Shown: positions 6,158 through 13,175 of the stretch, in pieces | How positions within the stretch are numbered: the first letter of the stretch is position 1 | Layout: each line of letters begins with the position of its first letter | NCBI GenBank assembly: GCA_910586875.1 | Contig: CAJUJI010000015.1 | Span: 1-13,839, forward strand | DNA length: 13,839 nt | Reading direction: 5' to 3' | Source: an uncultured Anaerotruncus sp. | GTDB taxonomy: Bacteria > Bacillota > Clostridia > Oscillospirales > Ruminococcaceae | Program-made: the position numbers and the translations under genes | The notes under the pieces: generated by a model | Seen by the model: the letters and a program-made list of their open reading frames with translations, nothing else | Databases searched by the model: none | Told to the model about the DNA's origin: nothing

Positions 6158-7990
6158 TTACCGCCTGCGAAAGCTGTGCCGCACGAATGCTCTGGATGGC
6201 TGCTCCTGCCCGGCTGGCTGCGCATAAGCGTTCCCAATGGCTACCAGTTCCGGCTGATTCTGCCTGCGCACAAGCTCGCTGTGCAAATCGCGTAGGCCCA
6301 TCAAATCCGCGGCGCAGGCGGCGTACACCTCGCAGTCAAAATAATGGTTAGGCCTGCCGGTTGCCCGCGGCTTCCAAACCCGCTGTAAGCGTCCGCCCTT
6401 GCGCTCGATTATCTTCTGCTCCGAACAGATTTGCTCGGCGTATTCGGGGTCGCAATCGGCGTGCAGATACCAGCCGCCCTGCTCGATATCGCGGTACACG
6501 CGGCTGTAAATCAGGTCCTTGTAATGGCCTGTATCCACGATGACAAGCGGCATCCCCTGCGAAAGTCCGCTGCGCTCGATGCGCCGCACCCGAAAACGCT
6601 CGTTCATCCGTGCGCTCGAGCCCTTGACTGGCACCGCCCACTCCTGGTTAATGCTGCAAAAGTCGTAAACGTCATCGGTCTGGTCGCCGGAGTCGATGCA
6701 GCATAGCTGTACCTGATACTGCGCCCCATTTCTTGCAGCGTAAATTTCATTCATCAGCCATTCGATTTCTGCCCAGCTCAGCGCCTGCCCATGCGCGATG
6801 TTGAAGCTCGCCATATTAGGCAGCCATGCGCGAATGGTCCAGTAAAAGCACGCACGCTGCACATCCACACCCCCGGTCAGCAGCACGGTGTCCGGCGGAA
6901 CCTCGCTCCGGGGGAATACGCTTTGCCGCTTGTTCAGCAGGAACTCAGCATCCAACTGGCCCTCCACATCCAAAAACGGCTCGGCCAGCACCGAATTGAT
7001 AAAATTTTGCAGCTCCTCCGGCTGCTGGTAGCTCTCACACCACGCCGCGGCGATATCCCCAAATGAAAGCCAGGGGGAATAAAACGCGTTGAGCCGAAAG
7101 CCTAGTCGCCGGCGGCTTTCGTTGGTGCGCACCGGCTTCCATTCGCAGCCTTGCAGCATTCGCAGCCGGTCGGCGTCGGTGATGATTGCGCCACATTCCT
7201 TGCAGGCGTAAAGGCTTTCCTGCTTTGCGCGGGTTGGGTTTTTCCGGTCGGGGATATTCAGCTGTCTAAACGCAAAGGTCCACTGTGAGCCGCAGTACGG
7301 ACAGGTAACAAAACATTCCATCTGTGTGTCTGCTGCCAGCCAGGCGCGCCAGATCGGGCCGTCCTCAACGGTCGGAGTCGAGGTGCGCAGCAGCTTATGG
7401 CTGCCGGTATAGCTGCGCTGGCGTTCCTTCGCCAGCGCGGTAGGGGAAGATTCCTTCCCAGCACGCGCCGGAAACTTGTCCTCCTCGTCCAGAAACAGGT
7501 ACTTAATCGCACGGCTCGCCAAATCGCTGGGGGAGTTCGCCCCCACGATATTCAGCTGCGCGCCATCCGCAAAATGCAGCTCCATACGTTTGCCATCCGG
7601 CAGCCAACGCGCGGCCAATGCCGGACACTGGCGCAGCATCCGCTGAATGCGGTTTTCGCTGATAGATTCGCCCAACTCCTTTTGCGGATAAACCGCCATC
7701 ATCGGCGCGGGATCGTTGCAGATGATATAGCCGATGATATTCAGTAGCGCCTCGGTGCCGCCGACCTGAGTAGGTTTTACAAAGACAATTTCCTCCACCT
7801 CAGGATCGTTGAAGGCGTCCATAATCGCCCGCAGGTATGGCACGAAGTCGGTTCGCCACGGTCCAGGCCGGCTGGATTCGCCAAATTCTAACACACGGTT
7901 GCCGTCCGCCCACTGGCTCACTGTCTGGCGGCTGGCTGGTGCTAAAATGCGCAGTGCTTCCAAAACCCACGATGCAAGCTGTTCAGCCAT
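6158..7990 (-). CDS. Terminase large subunit (GpA-like ATPase and nuclease)
   Basis: A 610-residue packaging motor protein of the lambda GpA type. I chose ATG 7990 (MAEQLASW), with GGAGAGG upstream; a longer in-frame version would be embedded in the small subunit gene. Visible motifs: adenine-region 'RTDFVPYLRAIMDAFNDP', the deviant Walker A 'VKPTQVGGTE' (71-80), Walker B 'YLFLDEED' (164-171), and a coupling-type 'LRTSTPTVEDGPIW'. A zinc-binding pair follows, C230xxC233 and C263xxC266. The nuclease domain carries 'GGVDVQ' (D376), 'CIDSGD' (D433) and 'NHYFDCEVY' (D552), the likely metal-binding acids. It cuts concatemers or integrated DNA and pumps DNA into the head using ATP. The length is near the usual 600-680 residues and nothing key appears missing. 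It is flanked by tail genes on both sides. Confidence 0.95.
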   Translation of the reverse strand: MAEQLASWVLEALRILAPASRQTVSQWADGNRVLEFGESSRPGPWRTDFVPYLRAIMDAFNDPEVEEIVFVKPTQVGGTEALLNIIGYIICNDPAPMMAVYPQKELGESISENRIQRMLRQCPALAARWLPDGKRMELHFADGAQLNIVGANSPSDLASRAIKYLFLDEEDKFPARAGKESSPTALAKERQRSYTGSHKLLRTSTPTVEDGPIWRAWLAADTQMECFVTCPYCGSQWTFAFRQLNIPDRKNPTRAKQESLYACKECGAIITDADRLRMLQGCEWKPVRTNESRRRLGFRLNAFYSPWLSFGDIAAAWCESYQQPEELQNFINSVLAEPFLDVEGQLDAEFLLNKRQSVFPRSEVPPDTVLLTGGVDVQRACFYWTIRAWLPNMASFNIAHGQALSWAEIEWLMNEIYAARNGAQYQVQLCCIDSGDQTDDVYDFCSINQEWAVPVKGSSARMNERFRVRRIERSGLSQGMPLVIVDTGHYKDLIYSRVYRDIEQGGWYLHADCDPEYAEQICSEQKIIERKGGRLQRVWKPRATGRPNHYFDCEVYAACAADLMGLRDLHSELVRRQNQPELVAIGNAYAQPAGQEQPSRAFVRHSFRRR

Positions 7991-8513
7991 GCTGGAATAC
8001 CTCTCCAGTCGCCAAACGTGCAAGCATCTCGGAAATTCGTGCAGCAATTTGCTGCTCCAGCTGCCGCGTCGCATCCGGCGGCATGTGCGCACCGGCCAGC
8101 ATACCAACTTCGCGCCCCAAACCGCGCAGTGAAGCCCTCAGCGCTGCCAACAGCTGACTCAGCTGCTGCACCACCTCGTTTTTGGGCAGATAGTCGCCGC
8201 GTGCTATCTGGTTGCGCAGCTGCGCCGCTTCCAGCTGTGCTTCCTTGAGCTTTGTGTCAACCAGCGTCTTTTGCTGCGCGGGGGAAAGCTGCCCCGGCTC
8301 GTCTAAAGAATTTGCCGCTTGCTTGTCGGCTTCCTGCTGGGTTCGCCAGGCGGTGACCGCCTTAATATCATAAAAACCGTATTTGTACCGCGGACACCCT
8401 GCATTTTTCCAATTGGAAAGCGTCTGTGCGCTCACCCCGAAATAGGCAGCCGTCACCCGCGTACAGGCGATGATGCTGTTATTTTCAAAATAGAGCTCTT
8501 CCTTTTCAGCCAA
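7983..8513 (-). CDS. Terminase small subunit (Nu1-like), TTG start
   Basis: A 176-residue DNA-packaging protein. The N-terminal part (about 19-57: 'VTAAYFGVSAQTLSNWKNAGCPRYKYGFYDIKAVTAWR') is a winged helix-turn-helix of the Nu1 type, which recognises the packaging site. The rest is helical and rich in Gln, Ala and Leu, with 'LVDTKLKEAQLEAAQLRNQIARGDYLPKNEVVQQL' forming the dimer/coiled-coil section seen in this family, followed by a C-terminal helix that should contact the large subunit. The start is TTG at 8513, supported by AAGGAGG at proper spacing and by the absence of any earlier in-frame ATG. The stop overlaps the large subunit start by 8 bases, so the two are coupled. It is placed after tail genes rather than before the portal. 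Confidence 0.8.
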   Translation of the reverse strand: MAEKEELYFENNSIIACTRVTAAYFGVSAQTLSNWKNAGCPRYKYGFYDIKAVTAWRTQQEADKQAANSLDEPGQLSPAQQKTLVDTKLKEAQLEAAQLRNQIARGDYLPKNEVVQQLSQLLAALRASLRGLGREVGMLAGAHMPPDATRQLEQQIAARISEMLARLATGEVFQHG

Positions 8514-8533
8514 AAGTTGCCCTCCTTTCCATT

Positions 8534-9076
8534 CTAGTATCCGCTCATCCCAGGATTCTCCCGCTTGCGCATTGCCTTTTCCAAAGAATCAGGCATTTCG
8601 TAGGGGTTGGCCGCGTGCAGTCCGCTGCTGCCTGCCGTACCCGCATTCGTGCCGCTGCCCAGCTGGATTCCTGGGGGCAGATACTCGGTAAACTCCAGCG
8701 CCAGCTCGCAGGAAGTCAAAACTGCCTGCCGGCCAATCCCCACAATCAGCGGCTTTTGCTGCTTTACGCTGACCAGCAGAAAGCTGTTGACGCTTACGGC
8801 GCGCCCGCACAAAATAAAAGGGTACGCCTTTCCTGCATCGAGCAGCGCGAGCCAGTCCTCCACCTCCTGGCGCACATCCACCCCAAAAGCTGCTTGCAGC
8901 TTGAGTGTGAGCGATAGCTTTAGAAGCCCCGCGCCCTTTACAGTGGTCGGAGGCTTTTTGCTGGCCGCATCTCCACTTTCGGTGCGCAGGCTTCCGGAGA
9001 TGTTCAGGTTGTCAAAGGTGTAAACCCGCGATGCGGAAACCTCAAAGAGCTTTGTACCAAATTTCCCCACCTGCAT
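8534..9076 (-). CDS. gpU-like tail protein (probable tail completion or baseplate component)
   Basis: A 180-residue protein beginning MQVGKFGTKLFEVSASRVYTF, with GGAGGG seven bases upstream of the ATG. It has the P2 gpU layout: an initial 'G.fg...FeVs...v.tf..l' stretch, 'PPTTVKGAGLLKLSLTLKLQAAFGVDVRQEVEDW', 'GKAYPFILCGRAVSVNSFLLVSVKQ', and a last strand 'LTSCELALEFTEYLPPG'. A flexible Gly/Ser/Asn tail follows from about residue 138, ending in a charged, tyrosine-tipped segment. gpU is a small tail protein related in fold to tail terminators and tube subunits. In P2 it lies between the tape measure and D; here it follows D and the spike-like gene. A tail tube relative cannot be excluded by eye. 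It is the last tail gene before the terminase pair, 20 bases upstream of the TTG start. Confidence 0.5.
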   Translation of the reverse strand: MQVGKFGTKLFEVSASRVYTFDNLNISGSLRTESGDAASKKPPTTVKGAGLLKLSLTLKLQAAFGVDVRQEVEDWLALLDAGKAYPFILCGRAVSVNSFLLVSVKQQKPLIVGIGRQAVLTSCELALEFTEYLPPGIQLGSGTNAGTAGSSGLHAANPYEMPDSLEKAMRKRENPGMSGY

Positions 9077-9079
9077 CCT

Positions 9080-9310
9080 TTATCCCTCCAGCAGCCCCAA
9101 AATGTACCCATCCAAATACCCTGCGTCGGGAAAATAGCAGAGCACCTTGTCTCCAACCTGTGGCGGGATTTCCTCCCAGGTTTTTGCTTCAAAATGAATC
9201 TTTAACCGGTAAGCCGAGCGCAGCGCAGGAATTTTGGCGGAGAGCTGCCCTTGAACCTGCACCTGATACTGCCCATCTGCCGCTGCCGTAACCTTTCCCT
9301 GTACCAGCAT
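9080..9310 (-). CDS. Small OB-fold spike-like protein (gpV/gp45-like N-terminal domain only)
   Basis: A 76-residue beta-rich protein: 'VQGKVTAAADGQYQVQVQG', 'AKIPALRSAYRL', then 'PPQVGDKVLCYFPDAGYLDGYILGLLEG'. The closing pattern, 'p..GD.Vl..f.....dG.Ilg', is characteristic of the OB-fold part of baseplate assembly protein V and Mu gp45 spike proteins. Its position right after the hub gene also fits. Usual gpV-like proteins are roughly 150-220 residues because the OB-fold is followed by a triple-stranded beta-helix needle and often a metal-binding tip. Here the chain stops at the end of the OB-fold and the frame closes with TAA three bases before the next start, so no needle is encoded in this gene. 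It could be an adaptor that seats a separate spike. Moderate certainty; assigned by pattern and context. Confidence 0.5.
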   Translation of the reverse strand: MLVQGKVTAAADGQYQVQVQGQLSAKIPALRSAYRLKIHFEAKTWEEIPPQVGDKVLCYFPDAGYLDGYILGLLEG

Positions 9311-9312
9311 CC

Positions 9313-10224
9313 TTAGTACCTCTCTAGGCAGCGGTGTAGTCGGAAATTGCTCTGCTGTTCGGCCAAATTGTGCTGTGCCAGCTCCACAAACCAGCGCCCG
9401 TCACTGTGTCCCATGCCGCCAATCTCGATGACATTCCCGCCGGTAATGCTTACATCCAGTGCGGTGATGACCTCGCCGGATGCTTCGCGCTTGTTGTAGC
9501 TGCGCAGCAGCCCCTGTGCAAACCGTTGGGCTTCCCTCTGGGAATGAACAGGGACGTCCTCCACCGTAAGCTGCGCCCCAATACAGGCAGGGTCCGCAAA
9601 GCTTCCGCTCACCTGGCCCCAGCGCACAATACAGCTTGTATAGGTGTTGTCCGCGCGGTCAAAAAATACCGGCTCCTCCAAAAACTGTGCAGGGGTCAGA
9701 CGCTTCACCACAGGCTGATTTTCCAGGAAAGCATCCTGGTATAGAATCACCTGTCCGCCATCGATTTTCATGGTGCAGCCTTCCAGCCGTGCGCGCGCCT
9801 GCAAAAACGCAAAGTCTTTTTTCGCAATCTGGTCCACCCGCGCATAGGGGAAAGGCTGCACGCCGAAGCATTGCAGTCCCAGCCCATAGGCAGCGGCCTT
9901 TTCCGCTGCGAGCGCCTGCAAGGTGATATTCTCCCAAACGCAGGTGTGTGCTGTCCGCGCTGCCGGCGGCAGGCTGATCGCCCCCAACGAAAACAGCCCT
10001 TGCTCCTGACGAATGCGGTCTACCCAGAGCACCCCCGAACGATAACCGTCCTGCACCACCTCCAGCCGGTCCCCCTTGCGGGGATTCCAGCCGCTCCATT
10101 GGCCATGGCTGTCGGCAAATACCAGGTCGATTGCGTCCTGCTGGTCGCCGCAACTATCCTGTACCACCAGGGAAATAAGCTCCACATCCTTTTGAATCTC
10201 CGCCCCTTCATAGAATAGCTGCAT
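9313..10224 (-). CDS. Late control D / tail hub protein (P2 gpD-like)
   Basis: A 303-residue protein, MQLFYEGAEIQKDVELISLVVQD onward. The opening, the 'WNPRKGDRLEVVQDG' strand, 'VLWVDRIRQEQGLFSLGAIS', the 'FPYARVDQIAKKDFAFLQARARLEGCTMKIDGGQVILY' segment and the closing 'GEVITALDVSITGGNVIEIGGMGHSDGRWFVELAQHNL' follow the phage late control D / gp27-like hub fold. The hub forms the ring at the end of the tail tube to which the spike attaches. Its first 17 bases overlap the end of the gpX gene. The AGGAG just before the ATG is close to the start, and efficient initiation may depend on coupling to gpX. The next gene is a spike-like OB protein, as in P2 (D with V), which supports the call. Confidence 0.8.
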   Translation of the reverse strand: MQLFYEGAEIQKDVELISLVVQDSCGDQQDAIDLVFADSHGQWSGWNPRKGDRLEVVQDGYRSGVLWVDRIRQEQGLFSLGAISLPPAARTAHTCVWENITLQALAAEKAAAYGLGLQCFGVQPFPYARVDQIAKKDFAFLQARARLEGCTMKIDGGQVILYQDAFLENQPVVKRLTPAQFLEEPVFFDRADNTYTSCIVRWGQVSGSFADPACIGAQLTVEDVPVHSQREAQRFAQGLLRSYNKREASGEVITALDVSITGGNVIEIGGMGHSDGRWFVELAQHNLAEQQSNFRLHRCLERY

Positions 10225-10447
10225 TCTCCTTCACTCCTCTTTTCCATGGTGGCAATGACTCTGCGGGAGATGTTTGCCGCTTTGGAATCCAAAGCGGCAC
10301 CCCTGCGGCAAACACCAACGTCTGCGCATAGGCGGGGTTGGCGGCAATCAGCACTGGCGCTAAAAATTCGTCATGATACGCATCGAGTGCCAGTATGTCA
10401 AAGGTGTCCCCTTGCATGGTTGTGTAATAAAAGCCGTCTAATCCCAT
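10208..10447 (-). CDS. Tail protein X (P2 gpX-like, LysM-like)
   Basis: A 79-residue protein starting MGLDGFYYTTMQGDTFDILA. The start at 10447 is chosen because GGGAGG lies at good spacing upstream and because 'YYTTxQGDTxDxIAxxxYxxE' is where this family begins; it overlaps the end of the tape measure gene by 10 bases. The middle reads 'APVLIAANPAYAQTLVFAAGVPLWIP', matching the 'll.aNP....vvFpaGv.L.iP' pattern of the Phage_tail_X family, and the end carries 'ESLPPWKRG', also usual for the family. gpX is a small LysM-like protein of the baseplate or tail end of P2-type contractile tails. Its neighbours are tape measure upstream and hub protein downstream, consistent with that role. A longer in-frame extension upstream lies entirely inside the tape measure gene and was discarded. 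Confidence 0.85.
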   Translation of the reverse strand: MGLDGFYYTTMQGDTFDILALDAYHDEFLAPVLIAANPAYAQTLVFAAGVPLWIPKRQTSPAESLPPWKRGVKENAAIL

Positions 10448-12285
10448 GCCAACCTCCCTTTGTCTGCCAAAACTTCCTCCACCATCCGCCGCATTTGGGC
10501 GGCGCTTTGCTTGACCTTTTCCACCACCGATTCTGGCACATCCCCCTGAAATACCGGCGCATAGGTAAACACAAGCTGGCGTTGGCTGGTCTCGCTGTAA
10601 TGATTTTCCGCTCGGAACAGCCGCGCTGCACGCTCCAGAAGCGTTTGCGGTGTGTCGGATGATTCTTGCGGCGCGTCCTTGTGCACAGCCGCTTTTGCTG
10701 TTTGCGTCACTGGATAAACTCGCTGCGGCTGTTGTGCTGCTTGCCAGTGCACAACCGGAGCTTCTTCTGTCATGCCATGCTCCTGCCATACTCCCAGCCA
10801 ATGCGCAGCCTGCTTTAGCAAGGCCAAACTGCGTGCGTTGCCACGGCGCAGCGGGATTGCCATCTCAGGCACCCCAGGCACCTCGCCAAAGATGGAGGGG
10901 CGGGTTGCAATTCCGCCGTTTGCATAGGCGGGCATAGCCTCCGGAGCCTCCAGATGATTCACCTCACGCAGATAAGCAATATGCTGCTGGGTACCATCCG
11001 CGTAAATTTTGCTCCAGATGCCGGCAATTTTCCCTGCGAGTTCGGAAATCGGCCCTGCAAAGGAAGCGATTAAATCGCAAAGGGGAGTTATCGCGCTTGC
11101 AATTACCCCAAACGCTGGCGCAAGCACCAAGCTCAATACGTTTGCTAATGTAGAAACCAGCGGTGCAACCGCCCGTAACAGCGCTGCAAACGGCGGCAGA
11201 AGCATCTGCACCAAATTCAGGAGGACCGGCATCAGCGGCCCAAACGCCTGCACCAACGCCTGTACCACCGACGCCACCACCGGAATCAGCATCTGCCCCA
11301 ACTCCAAAAGGGGAGGCATCAGCGCCATCAGCAGACTGCCAAACACCGGCAAGAGCTGCCCCACCAGAGGCATAAACTGAACGGCCATGTTCGCCAGCTC
11401 GCCAACAAAAACTCCAACATGCTCGGTGTCCATGCTGTCCAGCATTCCGTTTAGCTGCACCATACATTCGGACAGTGCAGGCATCATGTTGGACATGACC
11501 TCACCGGAAACCTGCTGTAAATTGCCCTTTAAAAGCTGTTGCTGGCGCGCAAAGCTGCCCGACGTTCGTTCGGCGTCCCCCTGCATATCCGCGGTGACTT
11601 CCATCAGATAGTTATACCGCAAAAGCGCCTGCTCAGCCTGGCTCATGTTGCTGTAAGCGGTGGTGATGCCCTGGCTCAACGCATATGCCTGCATATTCGC
11701 GACGCTCATGTTGATGCCCAGCGCTTTTAGCGGCTCGGTTTCACCGGTGATGCCTGAGCGAAGCTTGTCAAACGCTTCATCCGCCTTTAGATTGTGAAAG
11801 CTTGCCATGTCTCCTGCAAGCGCTGCAAGGTTCTGGGACATGATAAGCATTTCCTCTGGCAGCACCCCCATGCTTTTCAGCATCGCGCCCAGGGTGGAGG
11901 TGTACCGCTTTGCCTCCAGGGTAGTAATCCCATAAGCCGCCAGCGACCGTTGCGCAAATGTGTCAATCACCGCTGCGTTTTTTGCAAAGGTTACATCAAC
12001 AACATTTTGCACCTCTGTAAGGTCGCTGGCATAGGCAAGCCCTGCGGCGCCCATCGAGCCAAACGCGACCACCGCGGCAGCTGTTCCGGCCAGGATGGTC
12101 GTTCCAATCCCTTTCACAAGCCCCAAGGCGCCGGTCTTTAAGCGGCTGCCCAGCGCCGCCCAATGCCCTTTTATTTTTCCGGCCGACTTTTGGCTTTCCT
12201 GCGAGGCTTTGAGCATCGCTTTTTGCAAGCTGGGGTCTACACGACCCGCCAGTGTAATAAGCGCCCTTAGCTCCTTACCCTTCAT
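10438..12285 (-). CDS. Tail tape measure protein
   Basis: This 615-residue protein sets tail length and is ejected through the tube during DNA delivery. The N-terminal part (about 1-50) is basic and helical; a hydrophobic Gly/Ala-rich stretch follows at about 53-86. A region typical of tape measure proteins comes next ('ASDLTEVQNVVDVTF', 'FHNLKADEAFDKLRSGITGETEPLK..'). Residues about 300-410 are strongly hydrophobic, with an irregular proline-leucine repeat (MPLVGQLLPVFG, MPPLLELGQMLIPV, GPLMPVLLNLVQMLLPPF). The segment 'YANGGIATRPSIFGEVPGVPEMAIPL' (about 454-479) is a common tape measure C-terminal signature. At the general figure of about 1.5 angstroms per residue, 615 residues imply a short tail near 90 nm. 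It overlaps the chaperone -1 frame upstream by 11 bases and gpX downstream by 10. Confidence 0.9.
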   Translation of the reverse strand: MKGKELRALITLAGRVDPSLQKAMLKASQESQKSAGKIKGHWAALGSRLKTGALGLVKGIGTTILAGTAAAVVAFGSMGAAGLAYASDLTEVQNVVDVTFAKNAAVIDTFAQRSLAAYGITTLEAKRYTSTLGAMLKSMGVLPEEMLIMSQNLAALAGDMASFHNLKADEAFDKLRSGITGETEPLKALGINMSVANMQAYALSQGITTAYSNMSQAEQALLRYNYLMEVTADMQGDAERTSGSFARQQQLLKGNLQQVSGEVMSNMMPALSECMVQLNGMLDSMDTEHVGVFVGELANMAVQFMPLVGQLLPVFGSLLMALMPPLLELGQMLIPVVASVVQALVQAFGPLMPVLLNLVQMLLPPFAALLRAVAPLVSTLANVLSLVLAPAFGVIASAITPLCDLIASFAGPISELAGKIAGIWSKIYADGTQQHIAYLREVNHLEAPEAMPAYANGGIATRPSIFGEVPGVPEMAIPLRRGNARSLALLKQAAHWLGVWQEHGMTEEAPVVHWQAAQQPQRVYPVTQTAKAAVHKDAPQESSDTPQTLLERAARLFRAENHYSETSQRQLVFTYAPVFQGDVPESVVEKVKQSAAQMRRMVEEVLADKGRLAWD

Positions 12286-12424
12286 GTGTCACCTGCTCTC
12301 TGCGCCGGCCCAATTCCTCCAGCTCCCGCAGCACCAGCTCATATAGCCCAATGAAATCCTCCAGCGGCATATTGCCCAGCTCTCGGGCGCTGTTGGCGGT
12401 GTGCAGGGTCAGCTGCGCAATCAT
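12275..12424 (-). CDS. Downstream (-1) frame of the tail assembly chaperone, T/E'-like
   Basis: A 49-codon frame beginning MIAQLTLHTANSARELGNMP and ending TAA just inside the tape measure gene (overlap 12275-12285). It has an ATG overlapping the chaperone stop (ATGA) but no convincing Shine-Dalgarno. It lies in the -1 frame of the chaperone and is open all the way back to the T TTT TTA heptamer at 12478-12484, so it is best read as the C-terminal part of a frameshift fusion (122 zero-frame residues plus 67 from this frame, 189 in total). The 'ELGNMPLEDFIGLYELVLRELEEL' segment resembles the short 'elr.MPl.ef..w' domain of P2 E'-type products. In lambda and P2 the equivalent domain recruits the tape measure or tube subunits. 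Too short to be found by a length-limited gene caller. Confidence 0.7.
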   Translation of the reverse strand: MIAQLTLHTANSARELGNMPLEDFIGLYELVLRELEELGRRREQVTHEG

Positions 12425-12843
12425 TCGCCCGATTCCATTACCGCCCCCAGTTCCCTCTGTCCAGGGTCGGAATCGAGTAAAAAATCTCGCGCCAGCGCGG
12501 TTGCACGCATACTGTCGGCCGCGCCCATTCGCATCAAATCGTGCAGCACAATCTGCGGCTGCTTCGCTGTAACCGCATAAGAAAAGATGACCAGCTGATA
12601 CTCATAATCCAATGCGGGAATACTCACCGGAATGCCCAGCCCTTTTAGATACTTGCTCGCGCGATGCAAATCCGCTGCGGTCAATGCGCTGAAATCATAC
12701 GCCAATGCCCCAACCGGCGCGCCGTTTGCCATCAATGGCTGGCTTAGCTTTAATACATTTGGAAGCTCCTCGCCGGTGCGCAGCACTGTAACAGCCGCAG
12801 GCTCTCCAAGCTCCCCCATGGGCTGCTGCTCAAATTCTGCCAT
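12421..12843 (-). CDS. Tail assembly chaperone, short (zero-frame) form
   Basis: This 140-residue acidic helical protein resembles the phage tail assembly chaperones of the P2 gpE / Mu gp41 group. The core is 'LKLSQPLMANGAPVGALAYDFSALTAADL' (about 31-59), followed by 'DYEYQLVIFSYAVT' and a C-terminal helix; the family pattern is 'L..P....G..v..l.yd...lt..Dl'. These chaperones bind the tape measure protein and help tail tube subunits assemble around it. The start ATG at 12843 has a textbook AAAGGAGG upstream. It sits immediately before the tape measure region, as expected. Residues 121-122 (TTT TTA) form the 3' part of a slippery heptamer, so a fraction of ribosomes probably continue in the -1 frame to make a longer fusion form (see the frameshift entry). 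The zero-frame stop TGA overlaps the internal ATG of that second frame. Confidence 0.75.
   Translation of the reverse strand: MAEFEQQPMGELGEPAAVTVLRTGEELPNVLKLSQPLMANGAPVGALAYDFSALTAADLHRASKYLKGLGIPVSIPALDYEYQLVIFSYAVTAKQPQIVLHDLMRMGAADSMRATALARDFLLDSDPGQRELGAVMESGE
12478..12484 (-). promoter_or_regulatory. Programmed -1 ribosomal frameshift site (T TTT TTA)
   Basis: On the minus strand the chaperone reads GAT TTT TTA CTC, giving an X XXY YYZ heptamer in exactly the register required for tandem -1 slippage. After slippage the frame reads ACT CGA TTC and stays open to the TAA at 12275, passing through the ATG at 12424. A weak 4-bp stem (CCCT/AGGG, 12453-12466) begins 11 bases downstream and could act as a mild stimulator, but I would not rely on it. 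The location near the 3' end of the gene just before the tape measure gene is where tailed phages conserve this device. Confidence 0.75.
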
Positions 12844-12857
12844 AAAAATAACCTCCT

Positions 12858-13175
12858 TTAAAATCCGCGGTGGGTCTGCAAAATCAGCTGTGTCACCCCA
12901 TCCTGTTCGGCGCTACTACATACCAGATAGGGAAGACCGTCATAAACAACCACCCGCTGCGGCTCCAGCTTCAGCCTCTTCAGGTCAGCGCTTTTTGCAT
13001 ACAGCAGCAAATCTCCATCAAAGGTACCGCCTGGCGCCTTCAGTGTGTTCTTTTGCAGTTGGTCGTTGTCGATTACCACGGTAAGCTTGCGTCCTGCAAG
13101 CGTATGCAGCTCGGCAAATTCATCCAGGTCAAAAAACAGCTCCAGGTCGGCTGCGGCTTGCTCTTTTAGCGTCAT
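12858..13175 (-). CDS. Lambda FII-like head-tail joining protein
   Basis: This is a 105-residue protein starting MTLKEQAAADLELFFDLDEF. I chose the ATG at 13175 because it overlaps the preceding stop as ATGA and because family members begin with this helical 'EQ...DL..F.d.deFAe.H' segment; an upstream in-frame extension would run back into the cement gene. A beta-rich part follows ('GRKLTVVIDNDQLQK', 'GTFDGDLLLYAKSADL', 'VVVYDGLPYLVC', 'GVTQLILQTHRGF'). This matches the small proteins related to lambda gpFII and the Gifsy-2 homologue (the Phage_attach family, often mislabelled 'ATP-binding sugar transporter'), which bridge the connector and the tail. The stop TAA lies inside the ribosome binding site of the next gene. 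Role by homology; subunit contacts are inferred. Confidence 0.7.
   Translation of the reverse strand: MTLKEQAAADLELFFDLDEFAELHTLAGRKLTVVIDNDQLQKNTLKAPGGTFDGDLLLYAKSADLKRLKLEPQRVVVYDGLPYLVCSSAEQDGVTQLILQTHRGF

Noticed and set aside
12632..13084. A 150-codon plus-strand frame across the head-joining and chaperone genes
   Set aside because: Antisense to two well supported genes and spanning their boundary; no ribosome binding site or motif.
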